A stretch of DNA of 64,000 nucleotides, from positions 186,001 to 250,000 of the forward strand of contig NZ_PDWO01000003.1 in NCBI RefSeq assembly GCF_010211765.1, written 5' to 3'. The position numbers were made by a program, and so were the translations under genes. The stretch is from Pseudoxanthomonas kaohsiungensis. Lineage in GTDB: Bacteria > Pseudomonadota > Gammaproteobacteria > Xanthomonadales > Xanthomonadaceae. Shown piece after piece: positions 40,547-49,485 of the stretch. The notes under the pieces are model-generated. The model worked only from the letters and a program-made list of their open reading frames with translations, searched no databases and had not been told where the DNA came from. Within the stretch, counting starts at the first letter, position 1; each line of letters begins with the position of its first letter.

Positions 40547-41545
40547 ATGACCGCGACCCCGACCGCCGCTCCGATCACCCTGATCGAAGCGATCACCCAG
40601 GCCCTGGCCTGGGAGCTGGAACACGATCCGTCGGTGCTGGTCCTGGGCGAGGACGTGGGCGTGAACGGCGGCGTGTTCCGCGCCACCGCCGGCCTGCAGC
40701 AGACCTTCGGCGCGCAGCGCGTGCTGGACACCCCGCTGGACGAGACCACCATCGCCGGCCTGTCGGTCGGCCTGGCCGCGCAGGGCATGAAGCCGGTGGC
40801 CGAGGCGCAGTTCGACGGCTTCGTCTACCCGATGGTCGACCACCTGATCTGCCATGCCGCGCGCCTGCGCAACCGCACCCGCGGCCGCATGCACTGCCCG
40901 ATGGTGCTGCGCGTGCCGTGGGGCGGCGGGATCCGCGCGCCCGAGCACCACAGCGAGGCCAACGAGGCGATCTTCACCAACGTGCCGGGCCTGCGCGTGG
41001 TCATGCCGTCCTCGCCGCAGCGCGCCTACGGCCTGCTGCTGGCCGCGATCCGCGACCCGGATCCGGTGATCTACATGGAGCCCAAGCGGCTCTACCGCCA
41101 GTACAAGGAACTGGTCGCCAACGACGGCGAGGCGTTGCCGCTGGACGTGTGCTTCGTCCTGCGCGAAGGCACCGATGTCACCCTGGTCGCGTGGGGCGCG
41201 CAGGTGAAGGAGGCGCTGGAGGCGGCCGACGCGCTGGCGAAGGACGGCATCAGCGCCGAGGTGGTGGACGTGGCCACCCTGCGCCCCCTGGACTTCGACA
41301 CCATCGCCGAATCGGTCTCGCGCACCGGCCGCTGCGTGATCGTGCAGGAAGCCCCGCGCACCGCCGGTTTCGGCGCCGAGATCGCCGCGCGCCTGGCCGA
41401 GCAGTCTATGTACGACCTGCTCGCCCCGGTCGAACGCGTCACCGGCTGGGATACGCACATCCCGCTGTTCCGCCTGGAGATGAAGTACCTGCCCAGCGTG
41501 GAGCGTATCGTGGCCGCTGCCCGGCGCGCGGTGGCGCACGGCTGA
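40547..41545 (+). CDS. 2-Oxoacid dehydrogenase E1 beta subunit
   Basis: From ATG 40547 this is 332 residues. Motifs include VLVLGEDVGVNGGVFRATAG, LDTPLDETTIAGLSVGLAAQ, and the conserved RVPWGGGIRAPEHHSEANEA; a transketolase C-terminal domain follows. ATG 40547 has a strong GGAGGA site seven bases upstream and begins at the family's usual N-terminus. ATG 40454 would overlap the E1 alpha gene and add a low-complexity stretch, so it is less likely. Confidence 0.9.
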   Translation: MTATPTAAPITLIEAITQALAWELEHDPSVLVLGEDVGVNGGVFRATAGLQQTFGAQRVLDTPLDETTIAGLSVGLAAQGMKPVAEAQFDGFVYPMVDHLICHAARLRNRTRGRMHCPMVLRVPWGGGIRAPEHHSEANEAIFTNVPGLRVVMPSSPQRAYGLLLAAIRDPDPVIYMEPKRLYRQYKELVANDGEALPLDVCFVLREGTDVTLVAWGAQVKEALEAADALAKDGISAEVVDVATLRPLDFDTIAESVSRTGRCVIVQEAPRTAGFGAEIAARLAEQSMYDLLAPVERVTGWDTHIPLFRLEMKYLPSVERIVAAARRAVAHG

Positions 41546-41639
41546 ATCGCGGCGCCGCCGGCGATGCCGCGGCGCCGCTACCCGACCTTTCCGGCGTGGC
41601 CCGCGGCCGCGCCCGCAACGACCTGCCAGGAACATCCGC

Positions 41640-43037
41640 ATGAGCCAGAGCAAGACCTTCCACCTGCCCGACCTGGGCGAGGGCCTGCCGGACGCGACCA
41701 TCGTCGAGTGGTACGTCAAGGAGGGCGATGTCGCCCGCCTGGATGAGCCGCTGGTGTCGATGGAGACGGCCAAGGCCGTGGTCGAGGTGCCGTCGCCGGT
41801 CTCGGGCAAGGTGCTCAAGCTGGCCGGTGCGGCCGGCGACGTGATCGCCACCGGCGCGATGCTGGCGGTGTTCGAGCCCGACCCGAACCTGCCGCAGCGC
41901 GCCGAAGGCCAGGACACCGGCCACCACCATGGCGGCGGCCACGCCGCGCCGGCCAAGGCCGCGGCCAGCGACGACGGCGGCGAACCGCCGACGCAGCCGG
42001 CGCCGTCCGAGGCGCGCGGCGGCGACGCCGGCACCGTGGTCGGCGCGATGCAGTCCTCCGATGCCGTGCACAGCGAGACGGCGATCTCCGTCGGGGGCGT
42101 GAAGGCGATGCCGGCGGTGCGCGCGCTGGCGAAGAAGCTCGGCGTCGACCTGGCGCGCGTGCGCGCCACCGGCGCCGACGGCACCGTCAGCCTGGCCGAC
42201 GTGAAGAACGCGGCCGCCTCGCCCTCCAGCCTGCTTCCCGCCGCTTCCGGCCGCACGGGCCCGGCACCTGCCGCCGCGCAGTCCGCCGCGCCGGTTGCGT
42301 CGCGTGGCGTCAGCCGCGACGACGCACCGCAGCGCACCCCGATGTCCGCCGCCGGCAAGCCGATGCGCACCCGTCCGCCGGGCGCGACGGCCGCCGCCAG
42401 CGGCCAGCCCGAGCAACTCAAGGGCGTGCGCCGCAACATGGCCCGGGTCATGGCCGATGCGCACAGCAAGGTGGTACCGACCACGCTGGTCGACGATGCC
42501 GACCTGCACGGCTGGATCGGCAAGCAGGACATCACCGCGCGCCTGGTCCGCGCGATCACGGTCGCCTGCAAGACGGTGCCCGCGCTCAACGCCTGGTTCG
42601 ATGGCGACGCGCTGGCGGTGACGCGCCACCCGCACGTGGACGTGGGCATCGCGGTGGACACCGACGACGGCCTGTTCGTGCCGGCCCTGCGCAACGCCGA
42701 CATGCTCGATGCGCGCGGCATCCGCGAGGGCATCAACCGCCTGCGCCTGCAGGTGGAGGAACGCTCCATCGCCGCCAGCGAGCTGTCGGGCTACACCATC
42801 TCGCTGTCCAACTTCGGCATGTTCGCCGGCCGCTACGCCACGCCGGTCGTGGTGCCGCCGTGCGTGGCGATCGTCGGTGCCGGCAAGCTCAGCCACGACG
42901 TGGTGGCGGTGATCGGCGGCATCGAGGTCCACCGCCGCCTGCCGATCTCCCTGACCTTCGACCACCGCGCCGCTACCGGCGGCGAGGCCGCGCGCTTCCT
43001 CAAGGCGCTGCTCGACGACATGGCGCTGCCGCAGTAA
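41640..43037 (+). CDS. 2-Oxoacid dehydrogenase E2 acyltransferase
   Basis: This is a 465-residue E2 subunit. One N-terminal lipoyl domain has the lipoyl-lysine in VSMETAKAVVEVPSPVSG. A His/Ala/Pro-rich linker is followed by the E3-binding domain (MPAVRALAKKLGVDLARVRA) and another linker. The catalytic domain ends with ISLTFDHRAATGGEAARFLK. The catalytic His is present, but the usual DHRxxDG reads DHRAATGG, so the Asp that normally follows is Thr. No E3 gene follows in the window. Confidence 0.9.
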   Translation: MSQSKTFHLPDLGEGLPDATIVEWYVKEGDVARLDEPLVSMETAKAVVEVPSPVSGKVLKLAGAAGDVIATGAMLAVFEPDPNLPQRAEGQDTGHHHGGGHAAPAKAAASDDGGEPPTQPAPSEARGGDAGTVVGAMQSSDAVHSETAISVGGVKAMPAVRALAKKLGVDLARVRATGADGTVSLADVKNAAASPSSLLPAASGRTGPAPAAAQSAAPVASRGVSRDDAPQRTPMSAAGKPMRTRPPGATAAASGQPEQLKGVRRNMARVMADAHSKVVPTTLVDDADLHGWIGKQDITARLVRAITVACKTVPALNAWFDGDALAVTRHPHVDVGIAVDTDDGLFVPALRNADMLDARGIREGINRLRLQVEERSIAASELSGYTISLSNFGMFAGRYATPVVVPPCVAIVGAGKLSHDVVAVIGGIEVHRRLPISLTFDHRAATGGEAARFLKALLDDMALPQ

Positions 43038-43127
43038 TGCCAGGGCGGTGAGCGTAGGCGCCGCCGTCACATGCGCTGCGACGGCGGCGGCGTACCGTCG
43101 GAATCCCCTTCCCTACGGAGCAGCGCC

Positions 43128-43511
43128 ATGCCACACCACAGCCGCCTGAGCACCCTGGTCCTCGACTGCAAGGTCGACGACCTCGCCGCATCGACCGAGT
43201 TCTGGAGCCGGGCCTTGGGCAAGCCGGTCGCCAGCCCGGACCAGGACGGCGACGGCAGGTACGCCGAACTGGAAACCGCCGAGGACGAGCCGATCATCCT
43301 GCTGCAGAAGGTCGGGCACGATGCGCGGGTGCACCTGGACATCGAGACCGACGACGTCGAGGCCGAAGCCGAACGGCTGGTCGCGCTGGGGGCGAAGAAG
43401 ATCGCCTTCATCAAGCGCTGGTGGGTGATGGAAGCACCCAGCGGCCATCGCTTCTGCGTGGTGCGGCAGCAGCGCGAGCCGTTCGGGCCGCACGCCAACC
43501 GCTGGGAGTGA
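43128..43511 (+). CDS. VOC-fold glyoxalase-like protein
   Basis: This 127-residue protein has the two beta-alpha-beta-beta-beta repeats of the glyoxalase/bleomycin-resistance superfamily. It contains LVLDCKVDDLAASTEFWSRA at the start and VMEAPSGHRFCVVR at the end. A Glu-like metal ligand is not certain. ATG 43128 has an ACGGAGC site. Substrate unknown. Confidence 0.8.
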   Translation: MPHHSRLSTLVLDCKVDDLAASTEFWSRALGKPVASPDQDGDGRYAELETAEDEPIILLQKVGHDARVHLDIETDDVEAEAERLVALGAKKIAFIKRWWVMEAPSGHRFCVVRQQREPFGPHANRWE

Positions 43512-43547
43512 TGCCGCGCGGCGGATCCAACCTGCCGCCGCGGTTGT

Positions 43548-43645
43548 TGTAGGAGCCCATCTTCATGGGCGACCCGAGATGGTCGGGACAGGCGACCTCC
43601 TCGTCACCCCGACACCCGTGTCGCCCATGAGGATGGGCTCCTACA
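43548..43645. repeat. REP-like palindromic element after the MBL-hydrolase gene
   Basis: Two inverted arms of the same type: TGTAGGAGCCCATCTTCATG at the left and its complement ending GGGCTCCTACA at the right, with a short centre. Each arm carries its own GCCCAT/ATGGGC hairpin. The right head gives the TAG stop (43643-43641) of the leftward MBL gene. The rightward VOC gene ends earlier at 43511 and is untouched. Confidence 0.8.
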
Positions 43646-44570
43646 GCCGCGAACGCTCCAGCCAGGTTTCCAGGCCCTGGGCGTTGAGCTCGATGTCCAT
43701 CGCCAGCAGCTGCAACACCGCTGCGTCGTCCAGGGCGACGCCATGCGCGCGGGCGCGCTCAAGGTAGTACTCCGACAGCGCGGCCACCAGCGCGCGGTGG
43801 CGATCCGGCTGGCCATCGCAGGCCTGCGCCAGCGAGACCATCGCATCGATCTGCTCGTGCATTTCCGCGGCCAGCCGCGCCACGTCCCCGACGCGACCGT
43901 AGTGGGTCAGGTACATGGCCTGCGGCGACTGCGCCATCATCCGCTCGATCGATGCCTGCATCGCCTCGGGCTCGAACTGCACCGGCGAGGACGTGGGCAG
44001 GATGAAGGCACCGTGCGCGCCGTCCAGTTCGCGGTACGAAAGGCCGAAGGTGTCGCCGGTGAACCAGCTGCGGCTGCGCGCGTCCCACACGCACTGGTGG
44101 TGGCGCGCGTGGCCGGGCGTGTCGATGCAACGCAGCGCCCTGCCCGCTAGGTCGACCTCGTGGCCATCGGCGGCCACCACCACCCGTCCGGACGGCACCG
44201 GCACCAGCTCCCCGTAATGCCGCGCGAATTCGGCTTCGCCGTACACGGCCGTCGCGCCGGCGGCCAGACGCGCCGGATCGATCATGTGCGGCGCCGCGCG
44301 CGGATGCGCGACCAGCCGAGCGTTCGGCAGTTGCCGCATCAGGGTGCCGGCACCACCTGCATGGTCGAGGTGGACGTGGGTCAGGATCAGCCAGTCCACG
44401 TCGGCGGGCACGAGCCCGGCCTGTTCCAGCGCCGCCAGCAGCACCGGGACGCTGTGGTTGGTGCCGCAGTCGATGAAGGCACCGCGCCCTTCTTCCACGA
44501 CCAGGTACGCCGCGTCGAAGCGCGGCCGCACATAGCCGGTATCGATCGTATGGATGCCGTGTTCGGGCAT
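43641..44570 (-). CDS. Metallo-beta-lactamase-fold hydrolase
   Basis: This 309-residue protein has the metal-binding motif ILTHVHLDHAGG (HxHxDH), a further His in DTPGHARHHQCVWD and the Asp in WFTGDTFGLSYREL. This fits glyoxalase II-like MBL hydrolases; the substrate cannot be inferred. The C-terminal helical region ends RSRL and its TAG stop comes from the adjacent REP-like head. ATG 44570. Confidence 0.85.
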   Translation of the reverse strand: MPEHGIHTIDTGYVRPRFDAAYLVVEEGRGAFIDCGTNHSVPVLLAALEQAGLVPADVDWLILTHVHLDHAGGAGTLMRQLPNARLVAHPRAAPHMIDPARLAAGATAVYGEAEFARHYGELVPVPSGRVVVAADGHEVDLAGRALRCIDTPGHARHHQCVWDARSRSWFTGDTFGLSYRELDGAHGAFILPTSSPVQFEPEAMQASIERMMAQSPQAMYLTHYGRVGDVARLAAEMHEQIDAMVSLAQACDGQPDRHRALVAALSEYYLERARAHGVALDDAAVLQLLAMDIELNAQGLETWLERSRL

Positions 44571-44671
44571 GTCGGCCTCCTTGCTGGCTGTCTTCCGTGG
44601 CGCGGGACCATCCTAGTCAGGGCAGGCGGTGCCTGCGATCCGGCTTTGGTCGTAGACCGGACGCCCCCATT

Positions 44672-44764
44672 TGCAGGAGCCGATTCATCGGCGACACGGG
44701 CGTCGGGGTGCCGAGGATGTCGCCTGCGCCGGCGCGTCGGGTCGCCGATGAATCGGCTCCTACA
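44672..44764. repeat. REP-like palindromic element after a small membrane-protein gene
   Basis: The B-type arm GCAGGAGCCGATTCATCGGC at the left and the inverted ATGAATCGGCTCCTACA at the right enclose a GC-rich centre. Hairpins GCCGAT/ATCGGC are present in both arms. The right head supplies the TAG stop (44762-44760) of the leftward membrane-protein gene. The remaining gap to 44571 shows no gene. Confidence 0.8.
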
Positions 44765-45074
44765 AGGGCCTTTGGCGCCACGCATCCATCAACCGCATGC
44801 GCAGGGGAATCGCCAGCGCCAGCACCGCCAGGAACGCGCCGTAGGCGTACAGCACCGCGAGCACCTGGCGCCAGATCGGCCCGCTGCGCGCGTCGGCCAC
44901 GCCTTCGCTGTAGCCCCAGAGCATGCCGGCGATGCTCAGCACGAGCGCCAGCATCAGCACCGCGGTGTCGAATGCACGCCGCGCCAGCGGCCGGGGCGTG
45001 CGCGGATACACCCAGTACAGGGCGCCCAGCAACGCGAACCAGGGCAGGAACAGCAGCAGGGACAACCAGGCCAT
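44760..45074 (-). CDS. Small integral membrane protein
   Basis: This 104-residue protein has three predicted spans: MAWLSLLLFLPWFALLGALY, an AVLMLALVLSIAGMLWGY segment and LAVLYAYGAFLAVLALAIPL. No family is recognised. ATG 45074 is preferred over a longer frame to 45122 because hydrophobic sequence starts there. It sits 13 bp downstream of trpS. It ends RPL-TAG within the REP-like head. Confidence 0.65.
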   Translation of the reverse strand: MAWLSLLLFLPWFALLGALYWVYPRTPRPLARRAFDTAVLMLALVLSIAGMLWGYSEGVADARSGPIWRQVLAVLYAYGAFLAVLALAIPLRMRLMDAWRQRPL

Positions 45075-45087
45075 CAGCGCCGCGCCC

Positions 45088-46449
45088 TCATGCCTCGGCC
45101 TCGGCCAGCTGCCGCAGCGCATCGAGGACCTCGTCCACGCCGGCCAGGCCCTCGCCGAGCGTGCCGATCTTCTCGCCCAGCAGGCCGACCGCGCGCAACT
45201 CCATCTCGTGCAGCGCGTCGAGGCCCTCGCGCTTGAGCCGCGCGATCACCTCGCCGGCTTCGCGCGGCGACTGGTGGCCATCCCCCTGCAGCAGCAGGCG
45301 TCCGTCCGCGTCGACCAGCTTGAAGTGGAAGCGGCCGTCGGCTTCGCGGTACTGCTTGATCTGCGGGAGCCTGGCCGCTGCCGACTTCTTCGCGCGGGCA
45401 CCGGCCGCGGCCGCCCGGAACGGGCCAAGGCCGACGGCACGCTGCAGGCCGTCGAGCAGCGGCACGGTGACGTCGCGCGCCTTGCGTGCGCCTTCCAGCA
45501 GGATGTCCTCCAGGTGCGCGGGCTTGGCGATCAGTTGTGCGTACTGCTCGCGCATCGGCGCCACCGCTTCGTCGACCAGCGCGAACAGCCGCTGCTTGGC
45601 GTCGCCCCAGCCGATGCCGTCGGCGAAGGCATGGCGCATCTCTTCGGCCTGCGCCGGCGTGGCAAAGGCCTGGTAAAGCTGGAACAGGGCCGAGCCCTCG
45701 GTGTCCTTGGCTTCGCCGGGCGCGCGCGAGTCGGTCACGATCGACATCACCAGCTTCTTCAGTTCGGCCGGCGGCGCGAACAGCGGGATCGTGTTGTCGT
45801 AGCTCTTGGACATCTTGCGCCCGTCCAGGCCGGGCAGCGTGGCCACGTTCTCGTCGATCTGCACCTCCGGCAGCACCAGCGGCTCGCCAGTGTTGCCCGT
45901 GGCCTGGCGCCAGGCCTCGCCGTAGAGGTGGTTGAAGCGTTGGCCGATATCGCGCGCCATCTCGATGTGCTGGATCTGGTCGCGACCCACCGGCACCTTG
46001 TGCGCGCCGAAGGCCAGGATGTCGGCGGCCATCAGCACCGGGTACATGTACAGGCCGGCGTTGACGCCCGCGTCGGGGTCTTCGCCGGCGGCGACGTTCT
46101 TGTCCACCGCCGCCTTGTAGGCGTGCGCGCGGTTGAGCAGGCCCTTGGCCGCCACGCAGGTCAGCAGCCAGGTGAGCTGGGGGATCTCGACGATGTCCGA
46201 TTGCCGGTAGAAGGTCACCTTCCGCGGATCCAGGCCGCAGGCCAGCCAGGTCGCGGCGATCTCCTGGCGCGAGCGGGCGACGCGTTGCGGATCGTCGGCC
46301 TTGATCAGCGCGTGGTAGTCGGCCAGGAAGAAGAAGCTCTCCACCCCGGGCGCGCGACTGGCGGCGATCGCCGGCCGGATGGCGCCGGCGTAGTTGCCCA
46401 GGTGCGGGGTACCGGTGGTGGTGATGCCGGTGAGGACTCGGACGGTCAT
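45088..46449 (-). CDS. trpS: Tryptophanyl-tRNA synthetase with C-terminal extension
   Basis: This 453-residue class I synthetase charges tRNA-Trp. The HIGH-like motif is TTGTPHLGNYAG and the KMSKS motif GRKMSKSYDN; VGRDQIQHIEMARDIGQRFN is also typical. The catalytic and anticodon parts end near residue 340. A further ~110 residues follow an Ala-rich linker, including RFHFKLVDADGRLLLQGDGH, which resembles the small DUF1508/YegP fold. Standard bacterial TrpS is ~330 residues, so this is an added domain. ATG 46449. Confidence 0.94.
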   Translation of the reverse strand: MTVRVLTGITTTGTPHLGNYAGAIRPAIAASRAPGVESFFFLADYHALIKADDPQRVARSRQEIAATWLACGLDPRKVTFYRQSDIVEIPQLTWLLTCVAAKGLLNRAHAYKAAVDKNVAAGEDPDAGVNAGLYMYPVLMAADILAFGAHKVPVGRDQIQHIEMARDIGQRFNHLYGEAWRQATGNTGEPLVLPEVQIDENVATLPGLDGRKMSKSYDNTIPLFAPPAELKKLVMSIVTDSRAPGEAKDTEGSALFQLYQAFATPAQAEEMRHAFADGIGWGDAKQRLFALVDEAVAPMREQYAQLIAKPAHLEDILLEGARKARDVTVPLLDGLQRAVGLGPFRAAAAGARAKKSAAARLPQIKQYREADGRFHFKLVDADGRLLLQGDGHQSPREAGEVIARLKREGLDALHEMELRAVGLLGEKIGTLGEGLAGVDEVLDALRQLAEAEA

Positions 46450-46575
46450 GGCGGATGCGCGGTTGAGACCGGTCGATTCTACCTTGGACGGCCGTCGGGC
46501 CCGGCGACAGACGAAGAAAACCCCATTGCCGCCCGTGGCGCGTTCATCGCAGGCAACCTCCCAGCGGCCACTGCC

Positions 46576-47466
46576 ATGACCACCCCGAGCAACGCGATCG
46601 CGACCGCATTGGCGTCTTTCGCACGGTTTCTCTTGCTGGCGCTGGCGATGGCCGCGCCGGCACACGCCCACCGGCCCAGCCCCTCGCCGGCGCTGGTGGA
46701 ACTGGAAATCGTCGACCGCGACAGCGGCCGGCGCCTGCAGTCCTGGCACCACCAGGGCCAGGCGTGGGTGGCCGGCGAGCCTGGCCGGCCCTACGCGATC
46801 GGCCTGCGCAACCTCACCGGCAGCCGCGTCCTGGTGGTGCTGTCGGTCGACGGTCTCAACGCCATCGACGGGCGCTCGGCAGCCTTCGGCCAGGCCGGTT
46901 ACGTGCTTGGCCCCTGGCAGGCGCTGGAGGTCACCGGCTGGCGCAAGTCGCTCGGCACCGTGGCCCGGTTCGTGTTCGACGACCCGTCGCGCAGCTACGC
47001 CGCGCGGACCGGCCGCCCGGCGAACATCGGCGTGATCGGCGTGGCCGTGTTCCGCGAGCACGCGCCCGCCTATCTCCCTCCCCCGATCGGCATCGGCAGC
47101 GCCCGCGAAGCGCATGGCAGCGAACCATCGCCCGGCCGTCAGGCCAGGGCGATCCAGCGGACGACCGATGGCGTCCACGGCCCGCATCGAGCAGGCGTGC
47201 ATTCCGAGGCCCGTGCCATCGCCTCGGGCGCGCCAGCCCCGGGCCTGGGCACCGGCCATGGCGCCGTGGAGGGATCGCGGGCCTATTACACCGGCTTCGA
47301 GCGCGAAGCCGTGCCCTCACAGGTCAGCGAGGTGCGCTACGACACACGGGCCGGGCTGCTCGCGCGCGGCGTGCGCATGCCGACCCTGCATCGACCGGGC
47401 AGGCACCGGCCGCCCCTGCACGAGCCACATCCATTCCCTGGTGAGTTCGTCCCCGATCCGCGCTGA
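46576..47466 (+). CDS. Secreted protein of unknown function
   Basis: This is 296 residues with a signal peptide (FARFLLLALAMAAPAHAHR). An N-terminal beta-rich domain has LVELEIVDRDSGRRLQSWHH and GWRKSLGTVARFVFDDP. The C-terminal half is low-complexity, rich in His, Arg and Pro. The N-terminal domain with YVLGPWQALEVTGWRKS recalls small exported proteins with a conserved G-W-R-K-S; no enzymatic family is clear. It is divergent from trpS. Confidence 0.65.
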   Translation: MTTPSNAIATALASFARFLLLALAMAAPAHAHRPSPSPALVELEIVDRDSGRRLQSWHHQGQAWVAGEPGRPYAIGLRNLTGSRVLVVLSVDGLNAIDGRSAAFGQAGYVLGPWQALEVTGWRKSLGTVARFVFDDPSRSYAARTGRPANIGVIGVAVFREHAPAYLPPPIGIGSAREAHGSEPSPGRQARAIQRTTDGVHGPHRAGVHSEARAIASGAPAPGLGTGHGAVEGSRAYYTGFEREAVPSQVSEVRYDTRAGLLARGVRMPTLHRPGRHRPPLHEPHPFPGEFVPDPR

Positions 47467-47611
47467 GCGCGGCGGGACCACACCCGCCTTTCCCTTTCGA
47501 GGGAGAAGCAAAACCGGCTTGCACGACCGCGCTGGCGGCGCAGGCGGGCAACGCCTCCGGTCCGATCGACGTCGCACCCGTCGACCGGGAGCGACGAGCC
47601 ACAGACACGGA

Positions 47612-47635
47612 AAAGGGCGGCTTGCGCCGCCCTTT
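47612..47635 (-). terminator. Rho-independent terminator of the CsbD-like gene
   Basis: On the minus strand a 10-bp perfect stem (AAAGGGCGGC with GCCGCCCTTT) and a 4-base loop end in a short T-run. It lies 24 bp beyond the CsbD-like stop. The rest of 47467-47659 shows no gene. Confidence 0.8.
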
Positions 47636-47659
47636 CCCCCTGTCGAGGCAGTCGCCCCG

Positions 47660-47875
47660 TCAGTGGCGGTAACGCTCGTCCAGGCTGCTCTCGAACTCGC
47701 GCACTTCCTTCTCGGCGCGATCCTTCTCCCAGCCATAACGTTCCTGCAGCTTGCCGGCAAGGTACTTGGCGTTGCCTTCGGCCACGTCGAAATCGTCATT
47801 GGTCAGGTCGCCCCACTTGGCCTGCATCTGACCCTTGAGCTGCTTCCAGTTGCCACCGATGATGTCGCGATTCAT
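47660..47875 (-). CDS. CsbD-family stress-response protein
   Basis: This 71-residue hydrophilic protein has the CsbD pattern: [20 protein letters not shown], a [14 protein letters not shown] stretch and [19 protein letters not shown]. CsbD proteins accumulate in general stress; their biochemical function is unknown. ATG 47875 with an AGGAG-like site (CAGGAGCATCAC). The terminator follows directly. It is adjacent to an entericidin-like gene on the same strand. Confidence 0.92.
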   Translation of the reverse strand: MNRDIIGGNWKQLKGQMQAKWGDLTNDDFDVAEGNAKYLAGKLQERYGWEKDRAEKEVREFESSLDERYRH

Positions 47876-48048
47876 GTGATGCTCCTGCTTGTGCGTGTCG
47901 GGGGACGGCCACTTCGCTTCGTTGCTCGGTTGACCGTGGCGCCAGTGTCCCGCGTACGCCGTTGGGCGCCGATCCATCCCGCGTCAATGCGAAGTTATCC
48001 GGCTGAACCGCTCATCACCGCCGCACGCGCGCGCCGCCGCGAAAAAGA

Positions 48049-48072
48049 AAAGGGCCGGATGTCCGGCCCTTT
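48049..48072 (-). terminator. Rho-independent terminator of the entericidin-like gene
   Basis: A perfect 11-bp stem, AAAGGGCCGGA paired with TCCGGCCCTTT, has a 2-base centre and is followed on the minus strand by TTTCTTTTTC. This is the best terminator in the window. It lies 25 bp beyond the entericidin-like stop. Confidence 0.88.
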
Positions 48073-48097
48073 CCCGCGACGCGATGTGGATCGGCGA

Positions 48098-48250
48098 TCA
48101 GCACTTGCCGTCCTTGCAGTCCTGCGCCTTGTCGTCGATCTTGTCGCCGGCCGCTTCGATGTCCTTGCCTGCACCGGAAACGGTGTTGCAGGCCGACAGC
48201 ATGGACACGGAGAACAGGCTCAGCAGGGTCAGGGTGATGATGCGCTTCAT
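48098..48250 (-). CDS. Entericidin-like lipoprotein
   Basis: This 50-residue protein is an entericidin A/B-type small lipoprotein: signal MKRIITLTLLSLFSVSMLSA with lipobox LSAC, then NTVSGAGKDIEAAGDKIDD and a Cys-containing tail. Entericidins are membrane-associated and stress-regulated. ATG 48250 has GAGGAGCCC upstream. Its own terminator follows. Confidence 0.9.
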   Translation of the reverse strand: MKRIITLTLLSLFSVSMLSACNTVSGAGKDIEAAGDKIDDKAQDCKDGKC

Positions 48251-48348
48251 TTCGGGCTCCTCGTGACGGTTCGACCGCAACCTGTGCGGGTTGGCGGCCA
48301 ATCTGGAGGGGGCACCGTGGAACCGGCGTGAATGCGTGCCGGGGATGT

Positions 48349-49272
48349 TCAGTCGCGCATCAGCGTGGATTTGCCGAACAGGCTCTCGACCAGGTCCACG
48401 GCCAGCTCGGCGGTGATGTTGTGGTCGTCCAGCACCGGGTTGAGCTCGACGATATCCAGCGAGCCCATCCGCCCGGTGTCGGCGATCATCTCCATCACCA
48501 GCTGCGCCTCGCGGTAGTTGGGGCCGCCGGGCACGGTGGTACCCACGCCCGGCGCGATCCCCGGATCGAGGAAGTCGACATCGAAGCTGACGTGCAGGTG
48601 GGTGTCGGCGTCCACCCCGTCGAGCGCCTGCGCCATCACCCGCTTCATACCGACCTCGTCGATGTAGCGCATGTCGTAGATGTCCAGGCGGTGCTGCTTG
48701 ACCAGCCGCTTCTCCTCCGGATCCACCGAGCGGATGCCGATCTGGCGGATCTGCCCGGGCTGCAGCGCCGGCGCCTCCCCGCCCAGGCGGGTGAGCGCCT
48801 CCGGCCCGAGTCCGCACAGGCACGCCACCGGCATGCCGTGGACGTTGCCCGACGGCGTGACGTCGCTGGTGTTGAAGTCGGCGTGCGCGTCCAGCCACAG
48901 CACGCGCAGCTTCTTGCCGGTCTCGCGGCAGTGGCGCGCCACCGCGGTGATCGAGCCGATCGCCAGGCAATGGTCGCCGCCGAGCATCACCGGCATCCGG
49001 CCGGCGCGCAGCTCGCGCAGGCTGGCTTCCATCAGCGCGCCGTTCCAGGCCACGACCTGGTCCAGGTGCCGGTAGCCGGCCTCGGGCGGCAGCCAGGGAT
49101 TGGCCGGGCCGGCCAGGTTGCCGCAGTCGCGCACGTCGATGCCGCGCCCGGCCAAGGCCTCGGCCAGGCCGGCGATGCGCAGGGCCTCGGGCCCCAGCGA
49201 GGCGCCGCGATGGCCGGCGCCGATGTCGGTCGGCACGCCGATGAAGGAAACAGGGGGATAGCTGCGGGGCAT
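48349..49272 (-). CDS. rocF: Arginase
   Basis: This 307-residue ureohydrolase has the binuclear Mn ligands in MLGGDHCLAIGS, LWLDAHADFNTSD and HVSFDVDFLDPGIAPGVGT. These match arginase rather than agmatinase, with a GNVHGMPVA loop that positions the guanidino group. It cleaves arginine to ornithine and urea. ATG 49272. No arginine-catabolic partner is adjacent. Confidence 0.93.
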   Translation of the reverse strand: MPRSYPPVSFIGVPTDIGAGHRGASLGPEALRIAGLAEALAGRGIDVRDCGNLAGPANPWLPPEAGYRHLDQVVAWNGALMEASLRELRAGRMPVMLGGDHCLAIGSITAVARHCRETGKKLRVLWLDAHADFNTSDVTPSGNVHGMPVACLCGLGPEALTRLGGEAPALQPGQIRQIGIRSVDPEEKRLVKQHRLDIYDMRYIDEVGMKRVMAQALDGVDADTHLHVSFDVDFLDPGIAPGVGTTVPGGPNYREAQLVMEMIADTGRMGSLDIVELNPVLDDHNITAELAVDLVESLFGKSTLMRD

Positions 49273-49391
49273 GGATCGTCTGCAGGTGGATTGCGGACGT
49301 CCATTCTAGGCAAGGGCGCCGACGCTGGCCCGCCGCAACGCAGCGACGAGCGGCTCGCGCAGATGCCTTCGCGCCCCGACCGGACGCGATG

Positions 49392-49467
49392 TGGTGCCGC
49401 CTATCCGGATCGAACGGATGACCTACCGCTTACAAGGCGGTTGCTCTACCAGCTGAGCTAAGGCGGC
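49392..49467 (-). tRNA. tRNA-Thr (TGT)
   Basis: This 76-nt gene includes the encoded CCA. The acceptor stem is GCCGCCT with AGGCGGC (7 bp); the D-arm begins TAGCTCAGCTGGTAGAGC; the anticodon stem ACCGC/GCGGT holds the loop CTTGTAA, so the anticodon is TGT reading ACA; the T arm is ATCCG-TTCGATC-CGGAT. It lies in the 213-bp gap between the arginase and SPOR-type genes, with nothing else recognised there. Confidence 0.97.
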
Positions 49468-49485
49468 GTCGTGGCGCGTCGGATT

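Noticed and set aside
43548-43562. GGAG in the repeat heads as ribosome binding sites
   Set aside because: The AGGAG string is part of the REP head and no start codon with coding sequence follows at suitable distance.
49392-49467. tRNA-Thr as attachment site of an integrated element
   Set aside because: No integrase or duplicated 3' tRNA end is nearby; flanks are ordinary core genes.
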